From JBBDMU01 sp040878115 (GTDB taxonomy: Bacteria; Bacteroidota; Rhodothermia; Balneolales; Natronogracilivirgulaceae): a stretch of DNA of 27,150 nt. A program made the translations under genes and the position numbers. The stretch's first letter is position 1, and the number at the start of each line of letters is the position of its first letter. The notes beneath the pieces are model-generated. The model did no database searches. It saw only the letters and a program-made list of their open reading frames with translations, and was not told where the DNA came from. Location: assembly GCA_040878115.1 (NCBI GenBank), contig JBBDMV010000059.1, positions 1-27,150 on the forward strand, in the 5' to 3' direction. Positions 1 to 7,636 of this stretch are shown here, piece after piece.

Positions 1-141
1 GCACACATTCACCTTATCCCCATTTATGAAAAAAATCAGGTTTTCTCTTTGGACAATACTGTAGATATTGATGAAGAAGAGATGAAAGATATCGCTGGTA
101 AAATCCAACGGAGCCTTGCAGAGTACAACAAGTTGAACTAA
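1..141 (+). CDS. HIT-family (histidine triad) protein, C-terminal fragment
   Basis: The frame is open from the first base to a TAA at 139-141, giving 46 residues of an upstream gene's C-terminus. It starts A-H-I-H-L-I-P, which matches the end of the histidine-triad signature (H-x-H-x-H-x-x, often HAHIHLIP) of HIT-family nucleotide hydrolases or transferases. The remaining ~40 residues are acidic and helical-looking, as in the tails of small Hint-type proteins. HIT proteins bind a nucleotide and use the central histidine to cleave a phosphoramidate, phosphoanhydride or similar bond. The match rests on seven residues, so the family call is probable only. The gene ends 32 bases before aroQ on the same strand, so they may be co-transcribed. 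Confidence 0.6.
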   Translation, partial: AHIHLIPIYEKNQVFSLDNTVDIDEEEMKDIAGKIQRSLAEYNKLN

Positions 142-173
142 ACTTTACAAAGCCCCCATAGTCGAAACTGAAA

Positions 174-608
174 ATGAACATACTGGTTATTAATGGCCCC
201 AATTTGAACATGCTTGGCAAGCGTGAACCCGAGATCTATGGAAGTGAAACACTGGATGACCTTGAAATAAAACTTCAGAAGCAATTTCCTGTTCATAAAT
301 TCACATTCTTCCAAAGCAACAGCGAAGGCGATATCATCAATAAAGTTCATGAGAGCAAGGATGGACTTTTTGACGCGCTGCTTGGAAACTTTGCCGGGTT
401 CACACATACATCTGTTGCTATCAGGGACGCCTTGTCTTTATTTACCGGCGGCAAAGTGGAGGTTCATATTTCCAACATATACGCCAGGGAGAACTTCCGG
501 CATACATCATTGACCGGCGGCGTTTGCAATGGAGTGATTACCGGTTTCGGGACCCATAGCTATATATTGGGTGTGCAGGCACTTGAAAACCTGCAAACAA
601 AAAGATGA
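174..608 (+). CDS. aroQ: 3-dehydroquinate dehydratase, type II
   Basis: Third step of the shikimate pathway in the cytosol: dehydrates 3-dehydroquinate to 3-dehydroshikimate. At 144 residues it has the normal length of the dodecameric type II enzyme. Visible family motifs are the N-terminal NGPNLNMLGKRE with Arg17 and the catalytic Tyr22, QSNSEG at 47-52 (usually QSNHEG), the loop ending GFTHTSVAIRDA with Asn72 and His78, and VEVHISNIYARENFRH with His98, Arg105 and Arg109. All expected active-site residues are present. The ATG at 174 gives the family-typical start MNILVINGPN; no strong Shine-Dalgarno precedes it, as is common in Bacteroidota. The stop codon lies just upstream of the flippase start, which suggests a two-gene transcript, although the two products have no obvious shared pathway. 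Confidence 0.95.
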   Translation: MNILVINGPNLNMLGKREPEIYGSETLDDLEIKLQKQFPVHKFTFFQSNSEGDIINKVHESKDGLFDALLGNFAGFTHTSVAIRDALSLFTGGKVEVHISNIYARENFRHTSLTGGVCNGVITGFGTHSYILGVQALENLQTKR

Positions 609-615
609 GGTAATT

Positions 616-2094
616 TTGGGAAGAATACGGGAGCTGTTTTCCGACACCCTGGTCTACGGTATAAGCAGTGTCGTGGCCCGGTTCATCAACTACCTGCTGG
701 TTCCATTCTATACTAAGTTTTTTGACCCAGCCGAATACGGGGTTATCGGGCTGATTTACGGGGCGGTAATTTTCCTGAATGTGTTATTCCAGTTTGGTAT
801 GGAATCCGCTTACCTACGTTATGGCGCAGACAGGCTCATTTCCAAAGACGTTTTCAAGACTCTGCAGCTGCTACTGCTTGGTGCCGCTTCAGCTTTAGCC
901 CTGCTTTTATGGTTACTCTCCCCGGTGCTTATGCCTTTGTTAAGCATCGGCCCAACCGCCCAGTACCTTTTTCTGATGATGCTTGGCATCCTTTGGCTGG
1001 ACGCTCTTTCCGCAGTGCCCTTTGCCGAGCTTCGGCTGGTCCGGAAATCCTGGACCTTTGCCCTTACCCGCCTTGGCAGCGTGATTATAAATGTGGGATT
1101 GAACCTGTATTTTATTATCATTCTGGGCTGGGGGATCGAAGCCATACTTTTCGCGAACCTAATTGCATCGGGCGTCACTCTGATTTTGCTCTTCTACTTT
1201 ACCTTTGAGCAATTGGCCGGCAGCTGGAACCTCGCTGTACTTAAAAAGTCTTTGTACTTCGGGATCCCGTATATTCCGGCAGGAGTCGGGTATGCCATCA
1301 ATGAAGTACTAGACCGCTTCTTCCTAAACCAGATGGACCAAACCGATATTTCCCGGCTTTATGGTAGTGATTTCACATCAGAAGAAATAACCGGAATTTA
1401 TAATGCCTGCTATAAGCTTGCAGTATTCATGCTGCTCACGGTGCAAATGTTCCGGATGGCCTGGCAGCCTTTTTTTATGCGTCACGCCAGGGAGGCAAAA
1501 GTTGAGAAAACTTTTGCCGATGTATTCCTTTTGTTCAATTTGGCTGCCGCTATCATTTTCCTGGCAGTGGGTCTCTTTGCCGTTCAAATTGTGCAGATAA
1601 GAATACCCCTGCTAGACGGCACTCTAATCGATAGTCGTTATTGGATGGGGCTGTCTATCGTCCCTTATCTTTTACTGGCTTATTGGTTTCAGGGGTGGTA
1701 TGTCAATTTCACGGCCGGCATATTTATAGCCGAACAAACCCGCAAGCTTCCCCTGATTACGCTATTAGGTGCAATGATCACAGTAGGATTAAATACACTG
1801 CTTATTCCGTTATGGGGTATGCAGGGTGCCGCCACGGCCACTTTAGTTTGCTACGCGGCAATGAGCCTGATGATCCTATATTACAGCCGGCGTTATTTAC
1901 CGGTCCCTTACCAGCTCGGCAAAGCGGGCCTGATGATGATTATTGCAGTTGCAGCTCTTTTGTCGGCAGATTTCATAATTATTCCATTTATTAATGATCT
2001 GGCAGGGAGAATTGTGATATTCATCATAAGTTTGTTTATACTTATACCATTAGGATTAAGTAGCACAAAGCTTGTGAACAAGAGTGGCTTATAG
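616..2094 (+). CDS. Polysaccharide/oligosaccharide flippase (MOP superfamily, Wzx-like)
   Basis: Integral inner-membrane protein of the MOP exporter superfamily that probably flips lipid-linked saccharides. The protein is almost wholly hydrophobic with about 12-14 predicted membrane segments. It opens with the hallmark N-terminus of the family (LFSDTLVYGISSVVARFINYL, then FYTKFFDPAEYGVIGLIY). The same frame is open from an ATG at 571 inside aroQ, but the first 15 residues (rich in K, C, Q) do not look native. I choose the TTG at 616, preceded by GAGG at 607-610, giving 492 residues, the usual size for this family. No glycosyltransferases lie beside it, so the substrate cannot be read from context. 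The start is uncertain; the family is not. Confidence 0.88.
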   Translation: MGRIRELFSDTLVYGISSVVARFINYLLVPFYTKFFDPAEYGVIGLIYGAVIFLNVLFQFGMESAYLRYGADRLISKDVFKTLQLLLLGAASALALLLWLLSPVLMPLLSIGPTAQYLFLMMLGILWLDALSAVPFAELRLVRKSWTFALTRLGSVIINVGLNLYFIIILGWGIEAILFANLIASGVTLILLFYFTFEQLAGSWNLAVLKKSLYFGIPYIPAGVGYAINEVLDRFFLNQMDQTDISRLYGSDFTSEEITGIYNACYKLAVFMLLTVQMFRMAWQPFFMRHAREAKVEKTFADVFLLFNLAAAIIFLAVGLFAVQIVQIRIPLLDGTLIDSRYWMGLSIVPYLLLAYWFQGWYVNFTAGIFIAEQTRKLPLITLLGAMITVGLNTLLIPLWGMQGAATATLVCYAAMSLMILYYSRRYLPVPYQLGKAGLMMIIAVAALLSADFIIIPFINDLAGRIVIFIISLFILIPLGLSSTKLVNKSGL

Positions 2095-2253
2095 GGTTAG
2101 ATTTTCCATCCCTATCATAAATAAACAGGCATAAGATTTTTTACACAAGCTTTGTCCATTATTTTTTAACCAGAGGTTCACCCGACATTCCAAAAGTTGA
2201 TAATTTTTAATGGCTTTTTAAGGGGGTATCTCGACAAAATAGATAAATAAATT

Positions 2254-3063
2254 ATGCAACGAGTAGGTATTTACGTCGATGCGATCAGTGTTACTATGAA
2301 CGGTGGGTTCGGACTCCGTTATGACATCTTGAGAAAATTTGCCTGCCGGGAAAACGACAGTTCAGCATCAAGGCTGAACGTTTACCTGGCTTATGATATA
2401 AGCCGGTCTAAAGAAGATGAAAACTATCATATCAGGACATCACGCTTTTGTGAAGTTCTGCGTGATTTTGAATATAAAGTATTTGAAAAACCTGTTGAAC
2501 AGCTAACTGACCCTGAAACCGGGAATGTGCTCTCGAAATCGGCTGTTAATTTAGATATGGCCGTGGATATTATGGCCCAGGCCAAATACCTTGACAGAAT
2601 TATAATTCTGACCAGCGATGACGCATTTTCGAAAGTAATATCGGCTGTGCAGAATATGGGTTGCCGTGTTGAGCTCGTTGGATTTGATAATGTACCCACA
2701 AACCTCAAGCACGAAGTAGACATGTATATCTCCGGGTATATCATTCCGGGAATGATGCCTGTGAAATCACCTTACGAGTGGGGAACGGTGGGTTCACGGG
2801 TCCGCGGTGTCTGCTATGATTTCTCCCATAATGATGGGTATGGTTTTCTCCGATATTTGTCAAGAATAGACGACAAGCTATGGGTAACCGACTCGAGATC
2901 TAAAAGTTCGCCTTATTGTACCGTATTTGCGCACGTCTCCCAGTTCGAGCAGGATTTTGACACCAGCTTTTTACCAAGCCGGGACCTGATATTCGAGTTT
3001 GATCTCGTAGAAAATGATAAAGGTTTAATCGCTGAAGACATCGTTTTGATATCTGCGCCCTAA
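2254..3063 (+). CDS. NYN-domain (LabA/DUF88-like) protein fused to a cold-shock-like domain
   Basis: A 269-residue protein of two parts. Residues ~3-163 look like a NYN (PIN-like) RNase domain of the LabA/DUF88 group: a first strand ending in Asp9 (GIYVDA), an acidic patch with Asp101 and Asp105 (VNLDMAVDIM), and RIIILTSDDAFSKVI with Asp122/Asp123, followed by a typical G-C-R-V-E-L-V-G strand. The usual DxxN is DAIS (Ser12) and the usual GDxDF reads SDDAF, so part of the metal site may be altered. Residues ~183-266 resemble a cold-shock OB fold: RGVCYDFSHNDGYGFLRY (RNP1-like) and VFAHVSQF (RNP2-like), ending KGLIAEDIVLI, with an insertion between the two motifs. An RNA-processing or RNA-binding role is inferred. 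It stands alone, with 159 bases upstream. Confidence 0.75.
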   Translation: MQRVGIYVDAISVTMNGGFGLRYDILRKFACRENDSSASRLNVYLAYDISRSKEDENYHIRTSRFCEVLRDFEYKVFEKPVEQLTDPETGNVLSKSAVNLDMAVDIMAQAKYLDRIIILTSDDAFSKVISAVQNMGCRVELVGFDNVPTNLKHEVDMYISGYIIPGMMPVKSPYEWGTVGSRVRGVCYDFSHNDGYGFLRYLSRIDDKLWVTDSRSKSSPYCTVFAHVSQFEQDFDTSFLPSRDLIFEFDLVENDKGLIAEDIVLISAP

Positions 3064-3093
3064 TAATATGTCATTTATTATTCTCAATAAAAT

Positions 3094-3111
3094 TTCCATC
3101 CCAGGATGGAA
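3094..3111. repeat. Short perfect inverted repeat upstream of the phosphodiesterase gene
   Basis: TTCCATCC, a 2-base spacer, then GGATGGAA: 8-base arms with perfect symmetry, about 30 bases after the NYN gene's stop and 90 bases before the next start. The spacer is too short for a stable RNA loop unless the inner pairs open, and no T-run follows, so an operator-like site is as likely as a weak terminator. Function is unknown. Confidence 0.35.
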
Positions 3112-3202
3112 TGGTTTAAAACCTATTTGATCTTCTTGTTTCAGAAGCCGTGAAATTATAAAAGCAACGTTTTGTAATGGCCAGACAACAAATACATTTA
3201 CA

Positions 3203-3688
3203 ATGAAAATTGCCATTCTATCCGATACACACGATCACGTTGAACACATTAAGCTGTTTGTGGAGAAAATCAAATCTTTGCAGATCACCACTGTGCTCCA
3301 CGCAGGGGATTACTGCAGCCCATTCACGATACCGTTATTTACCGGATTAAATTTAATCGGCGTATTCGGGAATAACGACGGAGATCATTACCGGCTGGTC
3401 CAAAAGTTTCGAGACATCAATGGTGAAATCTACAATGAATTCCATGAGCGAAAATTTGGGGAGAAGCATATAGCATTGTACCACGGAACGCAGCCGGCTA
3501 TTACGGAAGCTCTGGTCCAGTGCGGAAAATATGATCTGGTGATAAGCGGCCACACCCACACGCCCATTAAAGAATACCATGGCAAAACGCTCTCACTTAA
3601 CCCTGGAGCATTACACGGCTTCGGCGGAGATGCTATTTTTGCAATTTACGATACGATAAATGGTGAAGCGGATTTTATGAAAATTTAA
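3203..3688 (+). CDS. YfcE/MJ0936-type metallophosphoesterase
   Basis: A 161-residue single-domain calcineurin-like phosphodiesterase of the YfcE/MJ0936 family; such enzymes hydrolyse phosphodiesters with a two-metal site, and the physiological substrate is usually unknown. All the metal-binding blocks are present in order: SDTHDH (Asp8, His10), HAGD (Asp36), GNND (Asn58), a lone histidine at YHG (His94) and GHTH (His117, His119). Length and motif spacing are normal for the small soluble family, and there is no signal peptide, so it is cytosolic. The ATG at 3203 gives the family-typical MKIAILSDTH. It lies between the NYN protein and dps with gaps above 100 bases on both sides, so it is probably its own transcription unit. 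Confidence 0.9.
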   Translation: MKIAILSDTHDHVEHIKLFVEKIKSLQITTVLHAGDYCSPFTIPLFTGLNLIGVFGNNDGDHYRLVQKFRDINGEIYNEFHERKFGEKHIALYHGTQPAITEALVQCGKYDLVISGHTHTPIKEYHGKTLSLNPGALHGFGGDAIFAIYDTINGEADFMKI

Positions 3689-3808
3689 TGGCGTGAAGTT
3701 GCTTCATAAATCCTAAAATCGAAACTCTTCAAGTTTTTTTAACGTTTCTAACAGCATATAACACGACTATTCAAACGTTACCTTATAAAAAAATAAACAG
3801 GAGAAAAA

Positions 3809-4300
3809 ATGGATAAGACAGAAACCAGAATATCAGAAGTGAATATTGGAATCAGCGAAAAGTACCGGGATGAGATATCCGATGGGCTGTCTCATTTGCT
3901 GGCCGATACGTACACACTCTATCTGAAAAGCCAAAATTATCACTGGAATGTTACCGGCCCTCAGTTTCACTCTCTGCATGAAATGTTCGAAGAGCATTAC
4001 AAAGAGTTGGCCGAAGCGGTAGACGCGTTAGCGGAAGGCATCCGGGCGTTGGGCCATTTTGCACCCGGGACCCTGAACCAGTTCTCCGAGATGAGTTCCG
4101 TTTCCGAAGAATACGATGTGCCTGATGCTATGGAAATGATCAACCGCCTGGTCATGGCCCACGAACAAATCATGGAAACAGCAAGAAAGGTCGTTTCCAT
4201 CAGTGAGGAAGCCGATGATCAAACTACCCTTGACCTTGTAACCGAGAGATTGAAATTCCATTCCAAAACAGCCTGGATGCTAAGGAGCCACTTGCAGTAA
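3809..4300 (+). CDS. dps: Dps family DNA-protecting mini-ferritin
   Basis: A 163-residue four-helix-bundle protein that in this family assembles into a 12-mer, oxidises Fe(II) with peroxide at subunit interfaces and often shields DNA in starvation or oxidative stress. The ferroxidase ligands are visible: YHWNVTGPQFHSLHEMFEE contains His45, His57 and Glu61 (often Asp), and VDALAEGIRALG contains Asp72 and Glu76. The N-terminal tail (about 20 residues, mixed charge) has no strong Lys/Arg cluster, so direct DNA binding is uncertain. It has one of the few clear Shine-Dalgarno sites here, AGGAG at 3799-3803, suggesting high expression. Upstream lies a possible operator-like inverted repeat, AACGTTT (3741-3747) and AAACGTT (3773-3779). 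It ends directly at a tandem repeat array. Confidence 0.93.
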   Translation: MDKTETRISEVNIGISEKYRDEISDGLSHLLADTYTLYLKSQNYHWNVTGPQFHSLHEMFEEHYKELAEAVDALAEGIRALGHFAPGTLNQFSEMSSVSEEYDVPDAMEMINRLVMAHEQIMETARKVVSISEEADDQTTLDLVTERLKFHSKTAWMLRSHLQ

Positions 4301-4735
4301 TGGTCCCGGTCAATAAAATTGCATGTGCTGGTCTATTCAGGGGTGATGGTTTAATTCACCGGTAGAGACGCAAAATCTTGCGTCTCTACAATGTGCACCC
4401 GCATCACAAAATGGCACCCGCCAACAGGTATGGACCATTCACGTATCTCGGGCCGATGAAATCACGTTTGTTGGCCTATTCAGGGATGATGGTTTAATCC
4501 ACCGGTAGAGACGCAAAATCTTGCGTCTCTACAATGTGCACCCGCATCACAAAATGGCACCCGCCAACAGGTATGGACCATTCACGTATCTCGGGCCGAT
4601 GAAATCACGTTTGTTGGCCTATTCAGGGATGATGGTTTAATCCACCCGTAGAGACGCAAGATCTTGCGTCTCTATAATGTGGACCCGCATCGCGAAACAG
4701 GTTGGGTCCATACGTATATTCCCGGGATTATATCA
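4301..4735. repeat. 143-bp tandem repeat, about three copies, each with a 24-28-base palindrome
   Basis: The whole gap between dps and the convergent dioxygenase gene is filled by roughly 2.9 copies of a 143-base unit. The easiest marker is a palindrome with 12-base arms around AATC (GTAGAGACGCAA / TTGCGTCTCTAC) at 4362-4389, 4505-4532 and 4648-4675, spaced exactly 143. Copies 1 and 2 are identical over a long central stretch; copy 1 diverges on its left, right after the dps stop, and copy 3 diverges on its right, with a short deletion. In copy 3 the centre is GATC, making the inner 24 bases a perfect palindrome. The hairpins could terminate transcription from both sides. Palindromes beginning GTAGAGACGC are, from memory, a recurring intergenic repeat in Bacteroidota and cyanobacteria. 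No coding sequence is seen here. Confidence 0.9.
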
Positions 4736-4767
4736 AAATGATGACTGTCTGTTAAGGTTGATAAAAA

Positions 4768-5733
4768 TCAATCCCGGTAAACTTCTGTTTCAATATCTTT
4801 TAGTTCAGGAAGCATTTCCAGGATACGTTTTTCCTGGTCTTTGTACTGCTCGGGCAGCTTTAATTTCGAACCTAGTTCTTCCAGCGGCTCATCCCTGGTA
4901 AAACCCGGGGAATCCGTGGCTACTTCAAGCAGGGTTCCGCCTGGCTCCCGAAAATAAACGGAATGGAAGTAATCGCGATCAATTACATCGGTAATCTGTA
5001 GGCGGTGAGCGAGAAGTTTCTCCTTCATGAGTAATTGGCTCTCCTTGTCACTGGTGCGAAAAGCCACGTGGTGGATACTTCCTTTGCCCATGCGTCCGGA
5101 TTTCGCCAGGGGCTCAAATATGAGATCAACGATGGTTGACGCTCCGCCTGGTCCGCACTCGTATCGTTTCCTCTTTTCTTCTTCGTCAGCTTCACGAAAA
5201 CCCAGGGACTGGGTTAGCAGCTCAACGGTAGGGGTGACTTCCTCCAGGGTAAGTGCCACGCTGTGTAATTTCCGGATGGAGCATTCGTCAGGAACCGGAC
5301 TGTCATTCCAGTTTCGATGATCTTCCAGGCCGTGCACGCCTACTAGTTCAAGCTGGATGCCGTCGGGATCACGAAAAAGCAGGGCTTTCTCCGTCCCGCG
5401 CAGTCTTACCTGCTCCTGGTATTGTATGTCGAAACGGTCAAAACGCTTTATCCAATATTCGAATGATGTTAAAGGAATGGCAAAAGCGATGGTTGTGGCC
5501 TCGCCCATTCCCGGTATTCCCGCCGGCATGTCCTGCCAGGGGAAAAAGGTAACCAAACTGCCCGGGCTGCCGGTCTCGTCGCCATAATACAAATGATACG
5601 TTCCGGGATCATCGAAGTTTACGGTCTTTTTAACCAGGCGTATCCCCAAGACGCCCACATAAAAATCCAGATTTCTCTGCGGATTGCCGCAGATGGCCGT
5701 TATATGATGAATTCCTGAAACTTGTGCTGTCAT
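4768..5733 (-). CDS. Ring-cleaving dioxygenase of the glyoxalase/VOC superfamily (MhqA/MhqO-like)
   Basis: A 321-residue protein with two VOC (glyoxalase/bleomycin resistance/extradiol dioxygenase) modules, ~5-140 and ~153-275, the normal layout of MhqA/MhqO-type hydroquinone dioxygenases. Members open substituted hydroquinones or catechols with Fe(II), and in Firmicutes serve quinone detoxification. Motifs seen are GIHHITAICGNPQRNLDFYV (metal ligand His9 or His10), LLFRDPDGIQLELVG closing module one, SIHHVAFRT (His221/222) and FREPGGTLLEVATDSPGF with Glu270. The metal triad is therefore complete. There is no signal peptide, so it is cytosolic. It is convergent with dps across the tandem repeat and divergent from the phosphatase gene. 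The real substrate cannot be told from the sequence. Confidence 0.87.
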   Translation of the reverse strand: MTAQVSGIHHITAICGNPQRNLDFYVGVLGIRLVKKTVNFDDPGTYHLYYGDETGSPGSLVTFFPWQDMPAGIPGMGEATTIAFAIPLTSFEYWIKRFDRFDIQYQEQVRLRGTEKALLFRDPDGIQLELVGVHGLEDHRNWNDSPVPDECSIRKLHSVALTLEEVTPTVELLTQSLGFREADEEEKRKRYECGPGGASTIVDLIFEPLAKSGRMGKGSIHHVAFRTSDKESQLLMKEKLLAHRLQITDVIDRDYFHSVYFREPGGTLLEVATDSPGFTRDEPLEELGSKLKLPEQYKDQEKRILEMLPELKDIETEVYRD

Positions 5734-6029
5734 AAATTAGTTAACGTTTTATTGCCGGCTGTAGGTTCCCTGTGCATTTGATTAAAAGATACTCCCAATA
5801 GCCATTGCGAAAGCGCCCATGAATCTATTATGGATGTATCAAGGCTAGAATCGGAGAAACCTAAAGCCAGAATAGACGATGGTAGCAGTTTTAACACAGG
5901 CTTCAGTACGGAAAATAACTTTTACCTGAATTAAATGTTATGTCAAAAGAAAAATATTAAGCCTGCCCCCGAGTTTTAATGTAAAAGCTTTCTTAAATTT
6001 TAAGTAATTATAAACCATCAACTCAAAAT
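5734..6029. other. Divergent intergenic region, no gene seen
   Basis: This 296-base gap separates the dioxygenase (leftward) from the Ppx/GppA gene (rightward) and must hold both promoters. It is A/T-rich near the right-hand gene. I cannot place a convincing promoter pair. The longest ATG frame of interest (5830-5934, 34 codons) has no ribosome-binding site and no recognisable product, so I treat it as non-coding. Confidence 0.5.
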
Positions 6030-7616
6030 ATGAGTGCTAGTCAAACCCAAAATGGTGTTCCCAAAAAACGTATTGCCGCTATCGATTTGGGTACTAATTC
6101 ATTCCATGCCGTAATTGTTGATATTTACCCTGACGGAACTTTTAGAACGGTTGATACCCACAAAGAAATGGTTGATCTTGGCCGCAATGGGGTCGGTAAA
6201 CCCTTAAGCAGTGATGTTATAGATATTGGGATGGAGGCTTTGAAAAAGTTTAAAATACTTTGTGACCATCAGGAAGTTGAACGCGTTTTATCATTTGCGA
6301 CCAGTGCAATTCGTGAGGCACCCAATGGAGGCGAGTTCATCCAGAGGGCGATTGACGAGATAGGGTTAAAAATAATGGCTATCCCCGGTAAAATGGAGGC
6401 CAAGCTGATCGGCCAGGCCGTGCAACATGGAATGGCGCTCAATAGCCAGCCTGTCCTGATTATGGATATCGGTGGGGGCAGCACGGAATTTATAATCGCC
6501 AACAGGGATGAAATCTTTTTTCTCGACAGCCGCAAGATCGGGGTTTCGAGAATGGCCGCTGGTTTTATAACCAGCGATCCGGCTTCCGGCATGGAAATCC
6601 GTGAGATGGAGAACTATTTCCAGGCAGCTCTCAAAGATTTGTCTTCCGCCTATGAACAGCATCCTTTTGAAACGCTTGTTGGTTCATCCGGAACGATGCA
6701 AAATATTGCCACGATGATCGCCGTGAGTAAAAATATAAGCACTCAGCTGACGCTTAATGAATTCGAGTACACACGGGAAGATTTCCGGGATTTATATCAG
6801 GATTTTATCCTATTAAATAAAAAACAGAGACTGAATGTAGCGGGACTTGATAAAAAAAGGGTTAATATTATTATACCTGGAATGGTTTTGCTTAATTACG
6901 TTTTGAACTTATTGGATATTAAGAAGATCAAAACATCCACCCAGGCCCTTCGGGAAGGTATTATTTTGCGCCAAATTAAACGTGAGATGAGTGATTTGAA
7001 ATTGCTAGCCGAATATCCGGATACCCGAACGCGTTCGATTTTTGAATTATTAAATAAATGTAATTGGCACGTTGAGCATTCACGCCATGTCACTCGTCTT
7101 GCTTTAAAGCTATTTGATGATTTACGGGCATACCACAAAATGGATGATAACGACCGTGAGCTTCTGGAGTATGCCTCATTAATGCATGATATCGGTTACC
7201 ATATTTCACATAGTAAGCATCATAAGCATGCCATGTATTTGATTAAGAATGCCGGGTTAAAAGGTTTCAATGAAGACGAAATTCAAATCATGGCCCATGT
7301 AGCCCGGTATCACCGGCGTTCCACGCCCAAGGCACGGCATAAATATTATAAGGACCTTAAATCTGGCATCAGAAAAAAAATTAAAAAATTGTCTGCTTTT
7401 ATGCGTGTGGCTGATGGGCTGGACCGGAGCCATTTTCAAAATGTGACGGATGTTAAAGCTGAGATCAATAATCAAGTACGGGTCAATATCTGGACCCAAA
7501 CTGATCCTCAGGTTGAGATATGGGGTGCTATGCGTAAAAGTGAGCTAATGGAAAAATTATTCAATAAGCCTGTTGAAATAATCAGAGTTACAGAAGATGA
7601 TGTGGTAATTAAGTAA
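6030..7616 (+). CDS. Ppx/GppA-family phosphatase with HD-like C-terminal domain
   Basis: A 528-residue cytosolic protein of the exopolyphosphatase/guanosine pentaphosphatase family, acting on polyphosphate and/or (p)ppGpp. The N-terminal actin-like ATPase fold shows AAIDLGTNSFHAVIVD (~16-31), SFATSAIREAPNGGEF (~88-103), PGKMEAKLI with the presumed catalytic Glu123 (the family norm is SGxEEA, so the preceding residues differ) and MDIGGGSTEF (145-154). Residues ~336-480 form an HD-like helical domain: HVEHSRHVTRLA with His350, LMHDIGYH with His386-Asp387, HKHAMYL and a later HVARYHRR. This matches the longer Ppx subgroup rather than the short one. PPX versus GPPA activity cannot be told by sequence alone, so no symbol is given. 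It converges with the peptidase gene, 20 bases apart. Confidence 0.9.
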   Translation: MSASQTQNGVPKKRIAAIDLGTNSFHAVIVDIYPDGTFRTVDTHKEMVDLGRNGVGKPLSSDVIDIGMEALKKFKILCDHQEVERVLSFATSAIREAPNGGEFIQRAIDEIGLKIMAIPGKMEAKLIGQAVQHGMALNSQPVLIMDIGGGSTEFIIANRDEIFFLDSRKIGVSRMAAGFITSDPASGMEIREMENYFQAALKDLSSAYEQHPFETLVGSSGTMQNIATMIAVSKNISTQLTLNEFEYTREDFRDLYQDFILLNKKQRLNVAGLDKKRVNIIIPGMVLLNYVLNLLDIKKIKTSTQALREGIILRQIKREMSDLKLLAEYPDTRTRSIFELLNKCNWHVEHSRHVTRLALKLFDDLRAYHKMDDNDRELLEYASLMHDIGYHISHSKHHKHAMYLIKNAGLKGFNEDEIQIMAHVARYHRRSTPKARHKYYKDLKSGIRKKIKKLSAFMRVADGLDRSHFQNVTDVKAEINNQVRVNIWTQTDPQVEIWGAMRKSELMEKLFNKPVEIIRVTEDDVVIK

Positions 7617-7636
7617 ACAAGTACCATCGGTATAAC

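Noticed and set aside
4301..4735. Possible CRISPR array
   Set aside because: The repeats are direct and evenly spaced, but the unit is 143 bases with the 'spacers' also near-identical between copies, so this is a plain tandem duplication and there are no cas genes nearby.
5830..5934. 34-codon frame between the dioxygenase and Ppx/GppA genes
   Set aside because: No ribosome-binding site, no recognisable motif, and such a frame is expected by chance in about 300 bases.
6269..6662. Antisense frames within the Ppx/GppA gene
   Set aside because: They are shadows of a well-supported coding frame and lack ribosome sites and homology.
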